Below are positions 8,165-17,217 of a stretch of 64,000 bases of DNA, piece after piece. Each line of letters starts with the position of its first letter. Position 1 is the stretch's first letter. The notes below the pieces were generated by a model that worked only from the letters and a program-made list of their open reading frames with translations, did no database searches and was not told the DNA's origin. Both the position numbers and the translations under genes were made by a program. This DNA is from Ruegeria lacuscaerulensis ITI-1157 (GTDB taxonomy: Bacteria > Pseudomonadota > Alphaproteobacteria > Rhodobacterales > Rhodobacteraceae): the NCBI GenBank assembly GCA_000161775.1, contig GG704595.1, positions 29,558 to 93,557 of the forward strand, written 5' to 3'.

Positions 8165-9081
8165 CCCGGTTTTCCATCATCGTTCCCTTCCACAATGATG
8201 CGGCAACCATTGCCGACACCCTGAACAGCCTGCTGGGGCAGAGCTTTGCGGATTTCGAGCTCATCTGCGTGGGCGACAAACCCTCGCGCCAGACGACCGA
8301 AGTTGTCCGGCAATTTTGCGCGCGGGACACCCGGGTGCGGGTTGAGGCCAACCCCAATCGCGGCCCCAGCTCTGCGCGCAACCATGGTGCGGCAGTGGCC
8401 TCCGGCGACATCCTCGCGTTCTGCGACGCGGATGACCTGTGGGTCACCGACAAGCTGGCCCAACTGGACCAGTTGTTTGCAGAGACCGGCATTGATGCGA
8501 CCTTTGGCCAGATCGGGTTCTTTTCCGAAACCCCCGGCGATTGTCCGACGCGCTCGACGGTTCCCACCGATGCCCTGACCATTCCTGACCTGCTGGCGGA
8601 AAACGCTGTGTGCACGATGTCGAACCTTGCAGTGCGCCGCCAGGTGTTCGCTGCTGTCGGCGGGCTGAACCCGGCTGCGGTCCACAACGAAGATCTCGAG
8701 CTGCTGATCCGCTTGGCGGGCGAAGGCCACGTGATCATCGGGGTTGATCGCCTGCAGGTCTGGTACCGGACCAGCGGCAGCGGTCTGTCTTCGAACCTCG
8801 AGGCGATGCGGGCCGGGCGCGCTCGGGCGGTTGCAACGGCGGCCCGCTACGGCGTTGCACCGTCGCCCGCATCCGAGGCGATCTACATGCGGTATCTGGC
8901 CCGGCGCGCACTGCGTCTGGGCGCGGAACCGTCGATGGCCCGCGCCTATGCCCGCGCCGGTCTGGCGCTGAGCGCGCGCAGCTTTCTCAACCCAATCCGG
9001 CGCGGTGTGCCCACTGCACTTGGCGCGGCACTGGCCCCCGCCCTGCCCCGCCCGATCCGTCAGGCGCTGTTTGCCCGCTGA
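8161..9081 (+). CDS. Family 2 glycosyltransferase
   Basis: 306 residues with a GT-A fold. The start FSIIVPFHNDAATIADTLNSLLGQ is the nucleotide-sugar binding strand of GT2 enzymes, and FCDADDLW holds the DxD metal motif. The acceptor side has NEDLELLIRLA. It should add one sugar of the repeat unit at the cytoplasmic face. It starts inside the flippase stop codon, and another GT2 gene follows after 20 bases. Donor and acceptor cannot be read from the sequence. Confidence 0.92.
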   Translation: MTRFSIIVPFHNDAATIADTLNSLLGQSFADFELICVGDKPSRQTTEVVRQFCARDTRVRVEANPNRGPSSARNHGAAVASGDILAFCDADDLWVTDKLAQLDQLFAETGIDATFGQIGFFSETPGDCPTRSTVPTDALTIPDLLAENAVCTMSNLAVRRQVFAAVGGLNPAAVHNEDLELLIRLAGEGHVIIGVDRLQVWYRTSGSGLSSNLEAMRAGRARAVATAARYGVAPSPASEAIYMRYLARRALRLGAEPSMARAYARAGLALSARSFLNPIRRGVPTALGAALAPALPRPIRQALFAR

Positions 9082-9101
9082 TCCCAACCAGGAGACCCAA
9101 A

Positions 9102-10088
9102 ATGCCCCAGGCATCCATCATCGTTCCCGCCTACAACACCGCCGCGACCCTGACCGAGACTCTGGCCTCGCTTCTGTCGCAGACCCACGATGATTTCGAA
9201 ATCATCATCGTGGATGACGGCTCGCAGGACGAAACCCCCGCCATTGCCCGCGCCCATGCGACCGACCCAAGAGTGCGGGTGATCCGGCAGGAAAACCGCG
9301 GCCTCGCCGGGGCGCGCAATACCGGCATCGCGGCCGCGCGGGGAGAGTTCGTCGGCTTCTGCGACGCCGACGATTTGTGGCTGCCCGAAAAGCTGGCCAC
9401 CCATGTGCGCCACCTGCAGGCAGAACCCGACGTTGCGATCAGCTATTCCGGCAGCGCCATGATCGACGAGGGTGGTCGGCTGATGCGCGTCCGCCAGTCG
9501 CCGCGCCTGCGGGACGTGACGGCGGCGCATGTCCTGAAACGCAACCCGATCGGCAATGGATCGGCAGCGGTGATGCGCAAATCGGCCTTGCTGGATCTGG
9601 CCTACCGCCCCGCGTTCGAGACCAAACGCGACTGGGTCTTTGACGAGACCTTTCGCCAGTCCGAGGACATCGAATGCTGGCTGCGGCTGATGTTGACGAC
9701 GGATTGGCAGATCGCAGGCGTGCCGGGGTTGCTGACCCGCTACCGGATCCATGCGACCGGCCTGTCGGCGGCCTTGGACCGGCAGTTACAGGCATGGGAG
9801 CGGATGGTTGACAAGCTGCGTCCGCTGAACCCCGAATTCTTTGCCCGGCACGAGGCGGCGGCGCGCGCCTATCAGCTGCGCTATCTTGCGCGCCGCGCGG
9901 TCAGCAATCTGGATTCGCAAAAGGCTTGGGAGCTTGCGCAGCGGTCGGCTTCAACCAGCGCCCGGCCCCTGATCGAAGAACCCGCCAAAACGTTGACCAC
10001 CATCATCGCGGCCGCAGCACTGCGCGCGGTCGGGCCGGCGTCTGTTGTTCAAGCCGGCCGCCTCATGCGCCGCCAGACTTCCATCTGA
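9102..10088 (+). CDS. Family 2 glycosyltransferase
   Basis: 328 residues, paralogous in layout to the preceding gene. It has ASIIVPAYNTAATLTETLASLLSQ at the start, IVDDGSQDETP, NRGLAGARNTGIAAARGEFVGFCDADDLWL with the DxD motif, and a later SEDIECWLRL acceptor segment. The two GT2 genes also share the C-terminal MRYLARRA/LRYLARRA block, which suggests an old duplication. AGGAG lies upstream of the ATG. It sits in the same operon as the flippase and the GT4 gene. Confidence 0.92.
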   Translation: MPQASIIVPAYNTAATLTETLASLLSQTHDDFEIIIVDDGSQDETPAIARAHATDPRVRVIRQENRGLAGARNTGIAAARGEFVGFCDADDLWLPEKLATHVRHLQAEPDVAISYSGSAMIDEGGRLMRVRQSPRLRDVTAAHVLKRNPIGNGSAAVMRKSALLDLAYRPAFETKRDWVFDETFRQSEDIECWLRLMLTTDWQIAGVPGLLTRYRIHATGLSAALDRQLQAWERMVDKLRPLNPEFFARHEAAARAYQLRYLARRAVSNLDSQKAWELAQRSASTSARPLIEEPAKTLTTIIAAAALRAVGPASVVQAGRLMRRQTSI

Positions 10089-10102
10089 ACCGAGGTTTCC
10101 AA

Positions 10103-11086
10103 ATGTCCAAGATCACCGTTCTTCACCTTGTTGATGACACCACGGCCGGTGGGGTCATGCGTATGCTCGACCATCTTTCGCAGCTGCCCGAACTAGCCGA
10201 CGAAGTCCACCAAGAGGTTCGCCCGGTCAAGCGGACCGCCTTCAGCTGGGGCAGTTTCGACGCCGATGTCATCGTGTGCCACATCGCCCCCGGCTGGCGC
10301 TGCCTGCCGGCCTTCTCGGCCCTGCGGGCGATGCATCCCACCACGCGGCTGGTTCATGTCGAACACAGCTATACCCGGTCTTTCACAGCCTTGAACGTGC
10401 CGCACAAGCGGCGGTTCTTTGCGATGCTGCGCGTGACCTATTCGTTGTTCGATCAGGTCATCGCCGTCAGCAAGGCGCAGGCCGGCTGGATGGCCGAACG
10501 TCGGTTGGCCCCCGCATCCAAGCTGAGCGTGATATCGCCCCAGGTTGACCTGAGCGCAGTTGCCCGCGCAGCCGGGCCGGTCGAGGCGGCCCGGGTCATC
10601 GGTGCGATCGGACGGCTCGAGCCGCAGAAAGGCTTCGATCTGCTGATCGAAGGGTTCCGCATGTGTCCCAACCCCGAGGCACGGCTTGTGATCTTTGGCG
10701 AAGGCAGCCAGCGCGACCGCCTGATGGCCTTGGCCGCAGGCGACCGGCGGATCGAGTTTCGGGGCCACGCCGACGACCCGGCCGAAGCCTATCGGGCCGT
10801 GGATGTGGTGGCGATGCCCTCGCGGTGGGAGGCCTATGGGTTGGTGGCGGATGAGGCGCGCGCGGCGCGGCGTCCGGTTATCGTCAGCATGGTCGACGGT
10901 CTGCGCGACCGGATCGGGGCAAGCGGCGTGATTCCGTGCGGGTCCGATCCCAAGGCGTGGCGCAAATCGATCGAGGCGGTTCTGGCAGGTACGCCGCCGG
11001 TGGTTCCCGTCCTTGCGCTCAAGGCTGACAGATCCCGCTATGCACAGCGGTGGCAGCAGGTGTTCGATCCGGCCAAACGGTTGTGA
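10103..11086 (+). CDS. Family 4-type glycosyltransferase
   Basis: 327 residues of the GT-B/GT4 type. The N-terminal half starts ITVLHLVDDTTAGGVMRMLDHL with the glycine-rich acceptor loop. The C-terminal half has IGAIGRLEPQKGFDLLIEGFR, RLVIFGEGSQRDRL and VVAMPSRWEAYGLVADEARAARRPV, the nucleotide-sugar site with the conserved EX7E-like acidic positions. A cytoplasmic sugar transfer in repeat-unit assembly is expected. The ATG at 10103 gives the family's usual start; longer in-frame starts would overlap the preceding GT2 gene. It is the last gene of the polysaccharide operon. Confidence 0.9.
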   Translation: MSKITVLHLVDDTTAGGVMRMLDHLSQLPELADEVHQEVRPVKRTAFSWGSFDADVIVCHIAPGWRCLPAFSALRAMHPTTRLVHVEHSYTRSFTALNVPHKRRFFAMLRVTYSLFDQVIAVSKAQAGWMAERRLAPASKLSVISPQVDLSAVARAAGPVEAARVIGAIGRLEPQKGFDLLIEGFRMCPNPEARLVIFGEGSQRDRLMALAAGDRRIEFRGHADDPAEAYRAVDVVAMPSRWEAYGLVADEARAARRPVIVSMVDGLRDRIGASGVIPCGSDPKAWRKSIEAVLAGTPPVVPVLALKADRSRYAQRWQQVFDPAKRL

Positions 11087-11103
11087 GGGCGGCGTGGCCA
11101 CGG

Positions 11104-11526
11104 CTACGGCAAGGGGCGCCACAAGAACCAGCGGCAATGTCCGGGCGGGCTTTGCGTGGGCGTGTTGGCCAGGCGACCAAAGGGCTCGAAGCCCAAAGCC
11201 TCATAGAACCGCGCGGCGGCCGGGTTGGATGTGTCCAGCCACGCAGAATGACACCCACGCCGGCGCGCCTCGGCAAAGGCGTGGTCCAGCAACTGCCGGC
11301 CCAATCCGCGTCGTCGATGGGCCGGGTCGATCCATAAGGTCTTGATCAGCAGCCACCCATAGGAGGTGGCGCCATGCAGGCCGCCCACCCGGCCCGCACC
11401 GTCCTGCGCAATCAGCGTGATGCTGGCATTGACCCCTTGCGGCGCGGTTGTCCGCAATTCCGCAAGAAGGGCTTGCTCGACCCAGTCCGCCTGCCCGGGG
11501 GCGGAAACAATGGATGGGCTCGCCAT
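11104..11526 (-). CDS. GNAT family N-acetyltransferase
   Basis: 140 residues with the GNAT fold. The acetyl-CoA pyrophosphate loop is visible as RRRGLGRQLLDHA, preceded by the beta-strand LLIKTLWIDPA and followed by AARFYEALGFEPFG, the usual motif B end. The substrate is unknown. It lies 44 bases downstream of the glycoside hydrolase on the same strand and may be the last gene of the LacI-controlled operon, though the short gap alone does not prove that. Confidence 0.85.
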   Translation of the reverse strand: MASPSIVSAPGQADWVEQALLAELRTTAPQGVNASITLIAQDGAGRVGGLHGATSYGWLLIKTLWIDPAHRRRGLGRQLLDHAFAEARRRGCHSAWLDTSNPAAARFYEALGFEPFGRLANTPTQSPPGHCRWFLWRPLP

Positions 11527-11570
11527 CGGTCAGGCCTGTATCCATCGGGCGGAGACCGTTTCCGCGCCGC

Positions 11571-12848
11571 TCATGCCGGGGCGGTTTCCGCGTTCAGGAT
11601 CTCGATCACCATCGCGGCCGTCCAGGTAAAGCTGCTGCCACCGCAGGGTTCGGCTGTGACCGGGTCGTAATACTCGGCAAAGCCGCTTTGTTCGATCAGG
11701 CGCAGGCTGTCGTCGACGATCCGCTTCACGATCCGGGTCTTGCCCGCGCGTTTCAGCCCATCGGCGATCATGTAGTTCACGATCAACCAGACCGGGCCAC
11801 GCCAGTACCTCAGTCCGTCGAATTCGGGGGCCGCCGGGTCGTGGCTGGGCACCAGAAACGGGACCGTGGCACCGATGGCTTCCAACCGCTGGGCGATGGC
11901 CTGCGCGCTGTGCTCAGGGATGGGACAGAACGCCGCCAGCAACCCGCCGATCGAAGGGCTGTCGATCAGCGCCCCGGTGACCCGATCAAGGCACAGATAT
12001 TGCCCGCGGGTCTCACTCCACAGCGAATCCATCGCCGCTATCCCCGCCTGCGCAAAGGCGCGCGAGGCGCTGGCGATCTCGGTCTCGCCCAGGTCTTCGG
12101 CCAGCGCGGCAAGGTCGAGGCATGAGCGGATCAGGATCGCGTTGAATCCCGGGTCCACGACCCGGAACGGCGAGGCATCATGGAGCCTGGAATTGTCCCA
12201 GCCAAGGCCGCGGAAATGTTGCACCAGCCAGATATAGCGGCGGTATTCTTCATCGGTCGGCCTGTGCGCCGGGTTGGCATGGGCCACGTCGCGACGCTGG
12301 AACGGGGCCACGCCCTCGGTCGGGACGCGGGCCAGCGCCGCGTCCCAATCGACCGAGTTGTCGCGCCCCGATTCCCACGGATGGATGATGGCGACCAGAC
12401 CGGTGCCCTGCGGGTCGCGGTTGGTATAGAACCATTGGTGCCAGGCATGGATCTTGGGCAGCAGTGCGCGGGCCTGCTCATCGGCCAGCGCCCGGTTCTT
12501 CGCCCGCGCATGGATCCGCCGCACGGCGAACCCGGCCACCGCCGGCTGCGTGATGCCCGAGGTGGGAACCGCCCGGCCCGTGGCCCACACATCCGGCCCC
12601 GGGAAATAGCCGTCATTCATCTCGTGAAAGATGATATGCGGCACCATCCCGTCGTCCCACTGATGCCGGAACAGGGTCTCGATCTCGCGCCAGGCGCGCG
12701 CCTCGTCGAAATGCGAGAACCCAAGGGCGCTGAGGGCGCTGTCCCAGTTCCACTGGAACGGATAGAGGCCGTGGGTGGGCACCGTGTAGTCGCCCCGGTC
12801 GTTTCGGGCCAGAACGGCGCGGGCCTGTTCGATCAGATCCTGTTTCAT
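11571..12848 (-). CDS. GH63-like glycoside hydrolase (mannosyl/glucosylglycerate hydrolase type)
   Basis: 425 residues, cytoplasmic (no signal peptide), resembling the compact (alpha/alpha)6-barrel hydrolases of the mannosylglycerate/glucosylglycerate hydrolase group. Visible blocks are YPFQWNWDSAL near the N-terminus, WDDGMVPHI, HPWESGRDNSVDWD (which holds the likely acid residue) and the C-terminal YWRGPVWLIVNY and FAEYYDPVTAEPCGG...FTWTAA (which holds the likely base region). It should cleave a glycoside brought in by the ABC transporter encoded directly upstream, 10 bases away. The substrate (glucosylglycerol, glucosyl- or mannosylglycerate, or a small oligosaccharide) is inference. Confidence 0.75.
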   Translation of the reverse strand: MKQDLIEQARAVLARNDRGDYTVPTHGLYPFQWNWDSALSALGFSHFDEARAWREIETLFRHQWDDGMVPHIIFHEMNDGYFPGPDVWATGRAVPTSGITQPAVAGFAVRRIHARAKNRALADEQARALLPKIHAWHQWFYTNRDPQGTGLVAIIHPWESGRDNSVDWDAALARVPTEGVAPFQRRDVAHANPAHRPTDEEYRRYIWLVQHFRGLGWDNSRLHDASPFRVVDPGFNAILIRSCLDLAALAEDLGETEIASASRAFAQAGIAAMDSLWSETRGQYLCLDRVTGALIDSPSIGGLLAAFCPIPEHSAQAIAQRLEAIGATVPFLVPSHDPAAPEFDGLRYWRGPVWLIVNYMIADGLKRAGKTRIVKRIVDDSLRLIEQSGFAEYYDPVTAEPCGGSSFTWTAAMVIEILNAETAPA

Positions 12849-12858
12849 TGCACGCTCC

Positions 12859-13899
12859 TCAGGCCACGGCTAGGGTTGTTTCGGGGTCGAACCAGCGCAC
12901 CCTGTCGGGCTGCGGGGCCAGGGTCAGGGTGTCGCCGCGGCGGACGGTCAGATCGCTGTCCAAAACCGCGCGGAACAGGGCGCCATCCACGCTGCAGGTG
13001 ACAAGCAGATGCGCGCCCAGTGGTTCGACGACCTTGACCATGGCGGCCAGGCCCGTGTCGGCCGGGCGCAGATCCTCGGGGCGGATGGCGAAATGCAGCG
13101 GCGTGGTCCGGGACGGCCCGTCGAGGATCTGGCCCGCGACGGTCCATTTTCCATCTCCGGCCGGGGTGGCGGGCAGGAAGTTCATCGGCGGATTGCCGAT
13201 GAACCCGGCCACGAACTCGGCCGCCGGGTTGCGGTAGACCTCGATCGGCGAGGCTGCCTGAACGATCTTGCCCTGATGCATCACGCTGATCCGGTCGGCC
13301 ATGCTCATGGCTTCGACCTGGTCGTGGGTGACGTAGATGGCGGTGGTGTTGCTTTCGGCCAGAACGCCCTTGAGCTCGGCCCGCATCTCCATCCGCAGCA
13401 GCGCGTCCAGGTTCGACAGCGGCTCGTCCATCAAGATCACGTCAGGCTCCATCGCCAGGGCGCGGGCCACGGCGACGCGCTGGCGCTGACCCCCTGACAG
13501 CTCGCCGGAATAGCGCCCCAGCAACTGGTCGATATGCATCAGGCCTGCCGTGCGTTCGACCCGGCGCTTGACCTCGTCATTGGGCAGTTTCTGCATCCGC
13601 AGGCCGAACCCGATGTTTTCGAACACGGTCAGATGCGGGAACACGGCATAGTTCTGGAACACCATGGCGATGCCCCGATCCTTGGGCGGCAGGTGGTCCA
13701 CCCGGCGCCCGCCGATCCAGACCTCGCCCTCGGTCGCGGTCTCCAGCCCGGCGATGATTCGCAGCAGCGTGGTCTTGCCGCAGCCCGAGGCCCCCAGCAG
13801 AACCATGAATTCCTGGTCCTGGATGGTCAGGTTGATGTCGCGCAGCGCCTGATAGCTGCCAAAGCGTTTCGCGACGTTCTTGATTTGAATTTCTGCCAT
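12859..13899 (-). CDS. Carbohydrate ABC transporter ATPase (MalK/UgpC type)
   Basis: 346 residues. The nucleotide-binding domain has Walker A GASGCGKTT (about 36-44), signature LSGGQRQRVAVARAL, Walker B VILMDEPLSNLD and the H-loop YVTHDQVEAMS. A C-terminal OB/TOBE regulatory region of about 110 residues, as in MalK and UgpC, follows. It energises import by the two permeases encoded upstream. The gene is in the minus-strand operon between a permease and the GH63-like hydrolase. Confidence 0.94.
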   Translation of the reverse strand: MAEIQIKNVAKRFGSYQALRDINLTIQDQEFMVLLGASGCGKTTLLRIIAGLETATEGEVWIGGRRVDHLPPKDRGIAMVFQNYAVFPHLTVFENIGFGLRMQKLPNDEVKRRVERTAGLMHIDQLLGRYSGELSGGQRQRVAVARALAMEPDVILMDEPLSNLDALLRMEMRAELKGVLAESNTTAIYVTHDQVEAMSMADRISVMHQGKIVQAASPIEVYRNPAAEFVAGFIGNPPMNFLPATPAGDGKWTVAGQILDGPSRTTPLHFAIRPEDLRPADTGLAAMVKVVEPLGAHLLVTCSVDGALFRAVLDSDLTVRRGDTLTLAPQPDRVRWFDPETTLAVA

Positions 13900-13920
13900 T
13901 AGTCCAACTCCTTGGGGCTG

Positions 13921-14760
13921 TCAGCGGTTGGCGATGCCCCACATGGCGAACAGGTATTTGCGCACGGCGAAGATGAAGATCAGCGCCGGCACGACCAGGA
14001 TGAAACCGCCCGCGAATTTCAGATGCAGCGGCGAGGTGTCGAGGTTTTGCAGCAAAAAGGCCGTCAGGGTCCGGTTCTCGATCGTCAGAACGGCGGCGGC
14101 GAACACCTCATTCCACGAGATCACGAAGGCGAAGATGGCCGAGGCCGTGATCCCCGGCAGGATCAGCGGCAGCACCACCTTGGTGAAGGCGGTCAGCCGG
14201 GTGCAGCCCAGCGTCCAGGCGGCCTCTTCCAGTTCCAGCGGAATGCCGGAAAACAGCGAAAAGGTGATCAGCACCGCAAACGGGATGGCCAGCGTGGTGT
14301 GCACCAGCGAGAGGCCGAATACCGTGTCATCCAGCCCGGTCCGGATGAACATCACCGCCAAGGGCAGCGCCAGCAGCGGCAGCGGAAAGGCGCGGGTCAG
14401 CAGGATCAGCAGGCGGAACGCCTCTTTCCCGCGAAAATCGAACCGCGACAGGGCATAGCCCGCCGGCGCGCCGATCAGGATCGACATGATCATCGTCAGC
14501 CCTGCCACCAGGATCGAGTTCTTGAGCGCGCTCAGGATGCCCGCGAAACCTGCAAAGAACCCAAGGCTGCCCAGATCGAATTCGGGGATGAAAGGCTTGG
14601 GAAAACTGTTCACCGTTTCCGGCGAGGACAGCGTGTTGATCAGCAGGAAATACAGCGGCACCAGCACCCAGGCGCACAGCAGCACCACCGCGGCGATGTA
14701 GACATATCGTCCGGCCCGGCGCGTATCGGGCGCGGCGACATCGGTCGTGACGGTCGTCAT
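13921..14760 (-). CDS. Carbohydrate ABC transporter permease (MalG type)
   Basis: 279 residues with six predicted membrane spans, beginning with a cytoplasmic tail and the span YIAAVVLLCAWVLVPLYFLLI. The EAA coupling loop reads EEAAWTLGCTRLTAFTKVVLPLILPG, which docks on the ATPase. It pairs with the MalF-type permease; the two genes overlap by four bases (ATGA). It belongs to the MalG/ThuG-like branch of sugar importers. Confidence 0.93.
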   Translation of the reverse strand: MTTVTTDVAAPDTRRAGRYVYIAAVVLLCAWVLVPLYFLLINTLSSPETVNSFPKPFIPEFDLGSLGFFAGFAGILSALKNSILVAGLTMIMSILIGAPAGYALSRFDFRGKEAFRLLILLTRAFPLPLLALPLAVMFIRTGLDDTVFGLSLVHTTLAIPFAVLITFSLFSGIPLELEEAAWTLGCTRLTAFTKVVLPLILPGITASAIFAFVISWNEVFAAAVLTIENRTLTAFLLQNLDTSPLHLKFAGGFILVVPALIFIFAVRKYLFAMWGIANR

Positions 14761-15602
14761 ATCGTGGCTCCTTTCGGGACACGCAGGGCGCGCAGGATGA
14801 TCAGGGTGAACCCGATCGAGATGGCGAGAATGATCAGCGCCATCGCCGCCGCCGCGCCGCTGTCAAGCAGGTCGAATTGATAGGCGTAGGTTTCGCTCAT
14901 GAGGACGGGGAACAGGGTGCCACCGAGCGCCAGGACCACGGCGAAGACTTCGAAGGCCAGTATCACGCGCAGCACCAATGCCGTCTGCAACGACGGGCGC
15001 AGCAGCGGAAGCGTGATGCGGGTGAAGCGTTTCCAGGGCGAGGCGCCAAAGACCTCGGCCGCCTCGTAATATTCCTTGGGGATCAGGCCGATCCCGGCCA
15101 CCAGGATTACCAGCATGATCGCCGTGGCGCGCCAGATCTCGGCCAGGGCGATCGCCAGGAACACCACGCCGGGGTGCTGATAGCTGAGGAAATTCACCGG
15201 CCGGTCCACCACGCCCAGCCCGGAAAGCATGGAGTTCAGGAAGCCCGACTGTTCGAAGATCGCCAGCCAGATGATTCCCGCGGCCAGATCCGAAATCCCC
15301 AGAGGGATGGTCCAGACATACAGCACCAGGTCGCGCCCACGCTGCATTTTGTTGACCATCGTGGCCATCAGCAGCGCCAGCGCCAGTTGCACCGGAACCA
15401 CCGCCGCCGCCAGCAACAGCGTGTTCTGCAGCGAGATCGGGAATTTCCAGTACCCGACCACCTGCCGGAAATTGTCCAGCGTGAATCCGTCGCCGGTGCT
15501 GAAGGCCTGTTTGGCGACCAGAACGAAAGGATACAGAAAGAACAGGCACAGAAACGCCGTCACGGGCAGGATCAGCACATAGGGCAACACACGAGCGTTC
15601 AT
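14757..15602 (-). CDS. Carbohydrate ABC transporter permease (MalF type)
   Basis: 281 residues with six predicted spans, the first being VLPYVLILPVTAFLCLFFLYPFVLVAKQAF, a common MalF/UgpA-type start. The EAA loop is YYEAAEVFGASPWKRFTRITLPLLRPS. It forms the import pore with the MalG-type partner that follows it. The gene is separated from the binding-protein gene by 100 bases that contain a perfect hairpin. Confidence 0.93.
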   Translation of the reverse strand: MNARVLPYVLILPVTAFLCLFFLYPFVLVAKQAFSTGDGFTLDNFRQVVGYWKFPISLQNTLLLAAAVVPVQLALALLMATMVNKMQRGRDLVLYVWTIPLGISDLAAGIIWLAIFEQSGFLNSMLSGLGVVDRPVNFLSYQHPGVVFLAIALAEIWRATAIMLVILVAGIGLIPKEYYEAAEVFGASPWKRFTRITLPLLRPSLQTALVLRVILAFEVFAVVLALGGTLFPVLMSETYAYQFDLLDSGAAAAMALIILAISIGFTLIILRALRVPKGATI

Positions 15603-15656
15603 CAGATCGCTCCTTTCCTCGCGGAAGGTCCGGTGGTTTCGGGCAGAGAGTTCGGG

Positions 15657-15685
15657 GACACCGGGCCTGCGTTAAGCCCGGTGTC
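15657..15685 (-). other. Intra-operon stem-loop between binding protein and permease genes
   Basis: Perfect 10-base arms, GACACCGGGC at 15657-15666 and GCCCGGTGTC at 15676-15685, enclose a nine-base loop. There is no U-tract, so it is not a full terminator. In many sugar ABC operons a stem-loop here stabilises the upstream mRNA or causes partial termination, giving more binding protein than permease. That role is inferred from position. Confidence 0.6.
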
Positions 15686-15702
15686 AGGATCAGGTCAGAC
15701 CC

Positions 15703-16971
15703 TTATTCGACGGGGCATGGTCCGTCCGAAGGCGCATCCGGAGCCCAGCAGGGCGCGCCGGTTTCCTGCATGATCGCCTCCAGCGCGCTTTTCTGATCGT
15801 CCAGCACGGTGCGGATGTCCTGACCGGCCAGCACGATCCGCTCGAACGCGTCGGTATAGACACGGTTGAAGTCACCGCCCTTGTCGCCCAGTCCCGCGGG
15901 CAGCAGGCCGGGGTTGGCATCAGCCGAGCCGCTCATCTTGGCGACCGCGTCGCCTGCGGCCTTGACGGCCGGCGGCAGGTCGTCGGGCAGGTCAACCGCG
16001 ACGACCGGGAAGAAGTTCGTCGCACGCAGCGTGGCGATCTGGGTTTCCGGTTTCATCATATAGGCGACCAGAGCCTTCGACGCCTCCATGTCGGGGGCCG
16101 TCCGGGGGATCGCAACCCCAGCCAGAACCGGCATGAAGCCGCGCCCGGTCGGGCCCGCCGGGGCCGGGAAGGCCACGAAGTCATCGGGCCGCTCGTTGAA
16201 GGCCTGCGCCAGACGCGAGGTGTGGTCGAACACGATCCAGGCATCGCCCGACAACAACTGTTCCTGCATGAACGAGAAATTGGTCGAGGCCGGGTTGGTA
16301 TGCGTCCACAGCTCGCGGAATTTTTCCCACGCGGTCACGGCATCGTCGCTGGCAAAGGTCCGCACCACGCCGTTCGTGTAGGACGGGTACAGATAGCCCT
16401 GGAAGAAGCGGTGCTTCAGGCCCTTGGGCCCGGCCGGGAAGCCGAATTTCGGCTCGCCCGTCGCCTCGTGCACATTGGCCGCCCAAGCGATCAACTGGTC
16501 ATAGGTCAGCGCGTTGATGTCGGCGCCCTCGGGCAAATACTGCAGCGCCTCTTTGTTGGCCGCCATGATATAGCTGGCCTGCATCCAAGGGATATACTGC
16601 AGGCTGTCTGTGCCCAGCTTGGCGAGTTCATTGAACGTGTCCGAGGCCGAGGCGATGCCCAGATCATCGAGGTCGACCAGATCATCGGGATTCATCGCCG
16701 AAAAATCGCCATGCAGCGCGCCCAGCACGCCGATCGTGCCCGAGCCGGCCTGCAATTCGGCTTGCAGGCGCGTCAGCCAGGGACCTGCGTCATTGGGTTG
16801 GTAGTCCACGCCACCCTCGAAGCCTGAAAGAACCTGTTCGCGCATGGCCTGCGCCTCTTCGACCGGCTTGGCCTGTGTCGACCAGAACAGAACCTCGGCC
16901 TGCGCCACGTTTGTGGCCAGGGCCAGAACAAGGCCGGATGCGGCACCGACCAGCTTGGATTGAATTGACAT
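15703..16971 (-). CDS. Carbohydrate ABC transporter substrate-binding protein (family 1)
   Basis: 422 residues. A signal peptide of about 25 residues ends VAQA; the mature periplasmic protein begins EVLFWSTQAKPVEEAQAMREQVL. It has the size and fold pattern of family 1 extracellular solute-binding proteins, with DSLQYIPWMQASYIMAANKEAL and ALVAYMMKPETQ as typical segments. It delivers the substrate to the two permeases. It is the first gene of the minus-strand operon, opposite lacI-type regulator DNA. The substrate is not readable from the sequence; the adjacent GH63-like hydrolase suggests a small glycoside. Confidence 0.92.
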   Translation of the reverse strand: MSIQSKLVGAASGLVLALATNVAQAEVLFWSTQAKPVEEAQAMREQVLSGFEGGVDYQPNDAGPWLTRLQAELQAGSGTIGVLGALHGDFSAMNPDDLVDLDDLGIASASDTFNELAKLGTDSLQYIPWMQASYIMAANKEALQYLPEGADINALTYDQLIAWAANVHEATGEPKFGFPAGPKGLKHRFFQGYLYPSYTNGVVRTFASDDAVTAWEKFRELWTHTNPASTNFSFMQEQLLSGDAWIVFDHTSRLAQAFNERPDDFVAFPAPAGPTGRGFMPVLAGVAIPRTAPDMEASKALVAYMMKPETQIATLRATNFFPVVAVDLPDDLPPAVKAAGDAVAKMSGSADANPGLLPAGLGDKGGDFNRVYTDAFERIVLAGQDIRTVLDDQKSALEAIMQETGAPCWAPDAPSDGPCPVE

Positions 16972-17082
16972 GGACTCCTCCCAGAGTTTCGATTGGGCCT
17001 TTTGCCCGTTCTGCCCGGTGGGGTCGGTTTGCTGTGCGTGTCGTGCGGCGACTCACCCCAGGCGATGCCATTAGCATGGTAT

Positions 17083-17093
17083 AACGATATATC
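17083..17093. promoter_or_regulatory. Putative LacI-family operator 1
   Basis: AACGATATATC with a central CpG, embedded in an imperfect TATA-ACGA-TATA dyad, 112 bases upstream of the binding-protein start. The same 11 bases recur at 17194-17204. LacI-family operators typically have a central CG, so this is a likely binding site of the regulator encoded at 17218. Confidence 0.6.
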
Positions 17094-17193
17094 TCGCGTC
17101 AACGAATATTTTCCAATCGGTTGGTCTGAACTTCAGAAAATAGTGGGAATTGCTCGTTGCAATACCCATGTGGGTTGGGCATTTTGATGATGC

Positions 17194-17204
17194 AACGATA
17201 TATC
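17194..17204. promoter_or_regulatory. Putative LacI-family operator 2
   Basis: Exact second copy of AACGATATATC, 111 bases from the first and 13 bases before the regulator's start codon. It is placed to allow autoregulation, and with the first copy could support a DNA loop over the divergent promoter. That reading is inferred from spacing and identity. Confidence 0.6.
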
Positions 17205-17217
17205 CGAAGTCCGAGAA

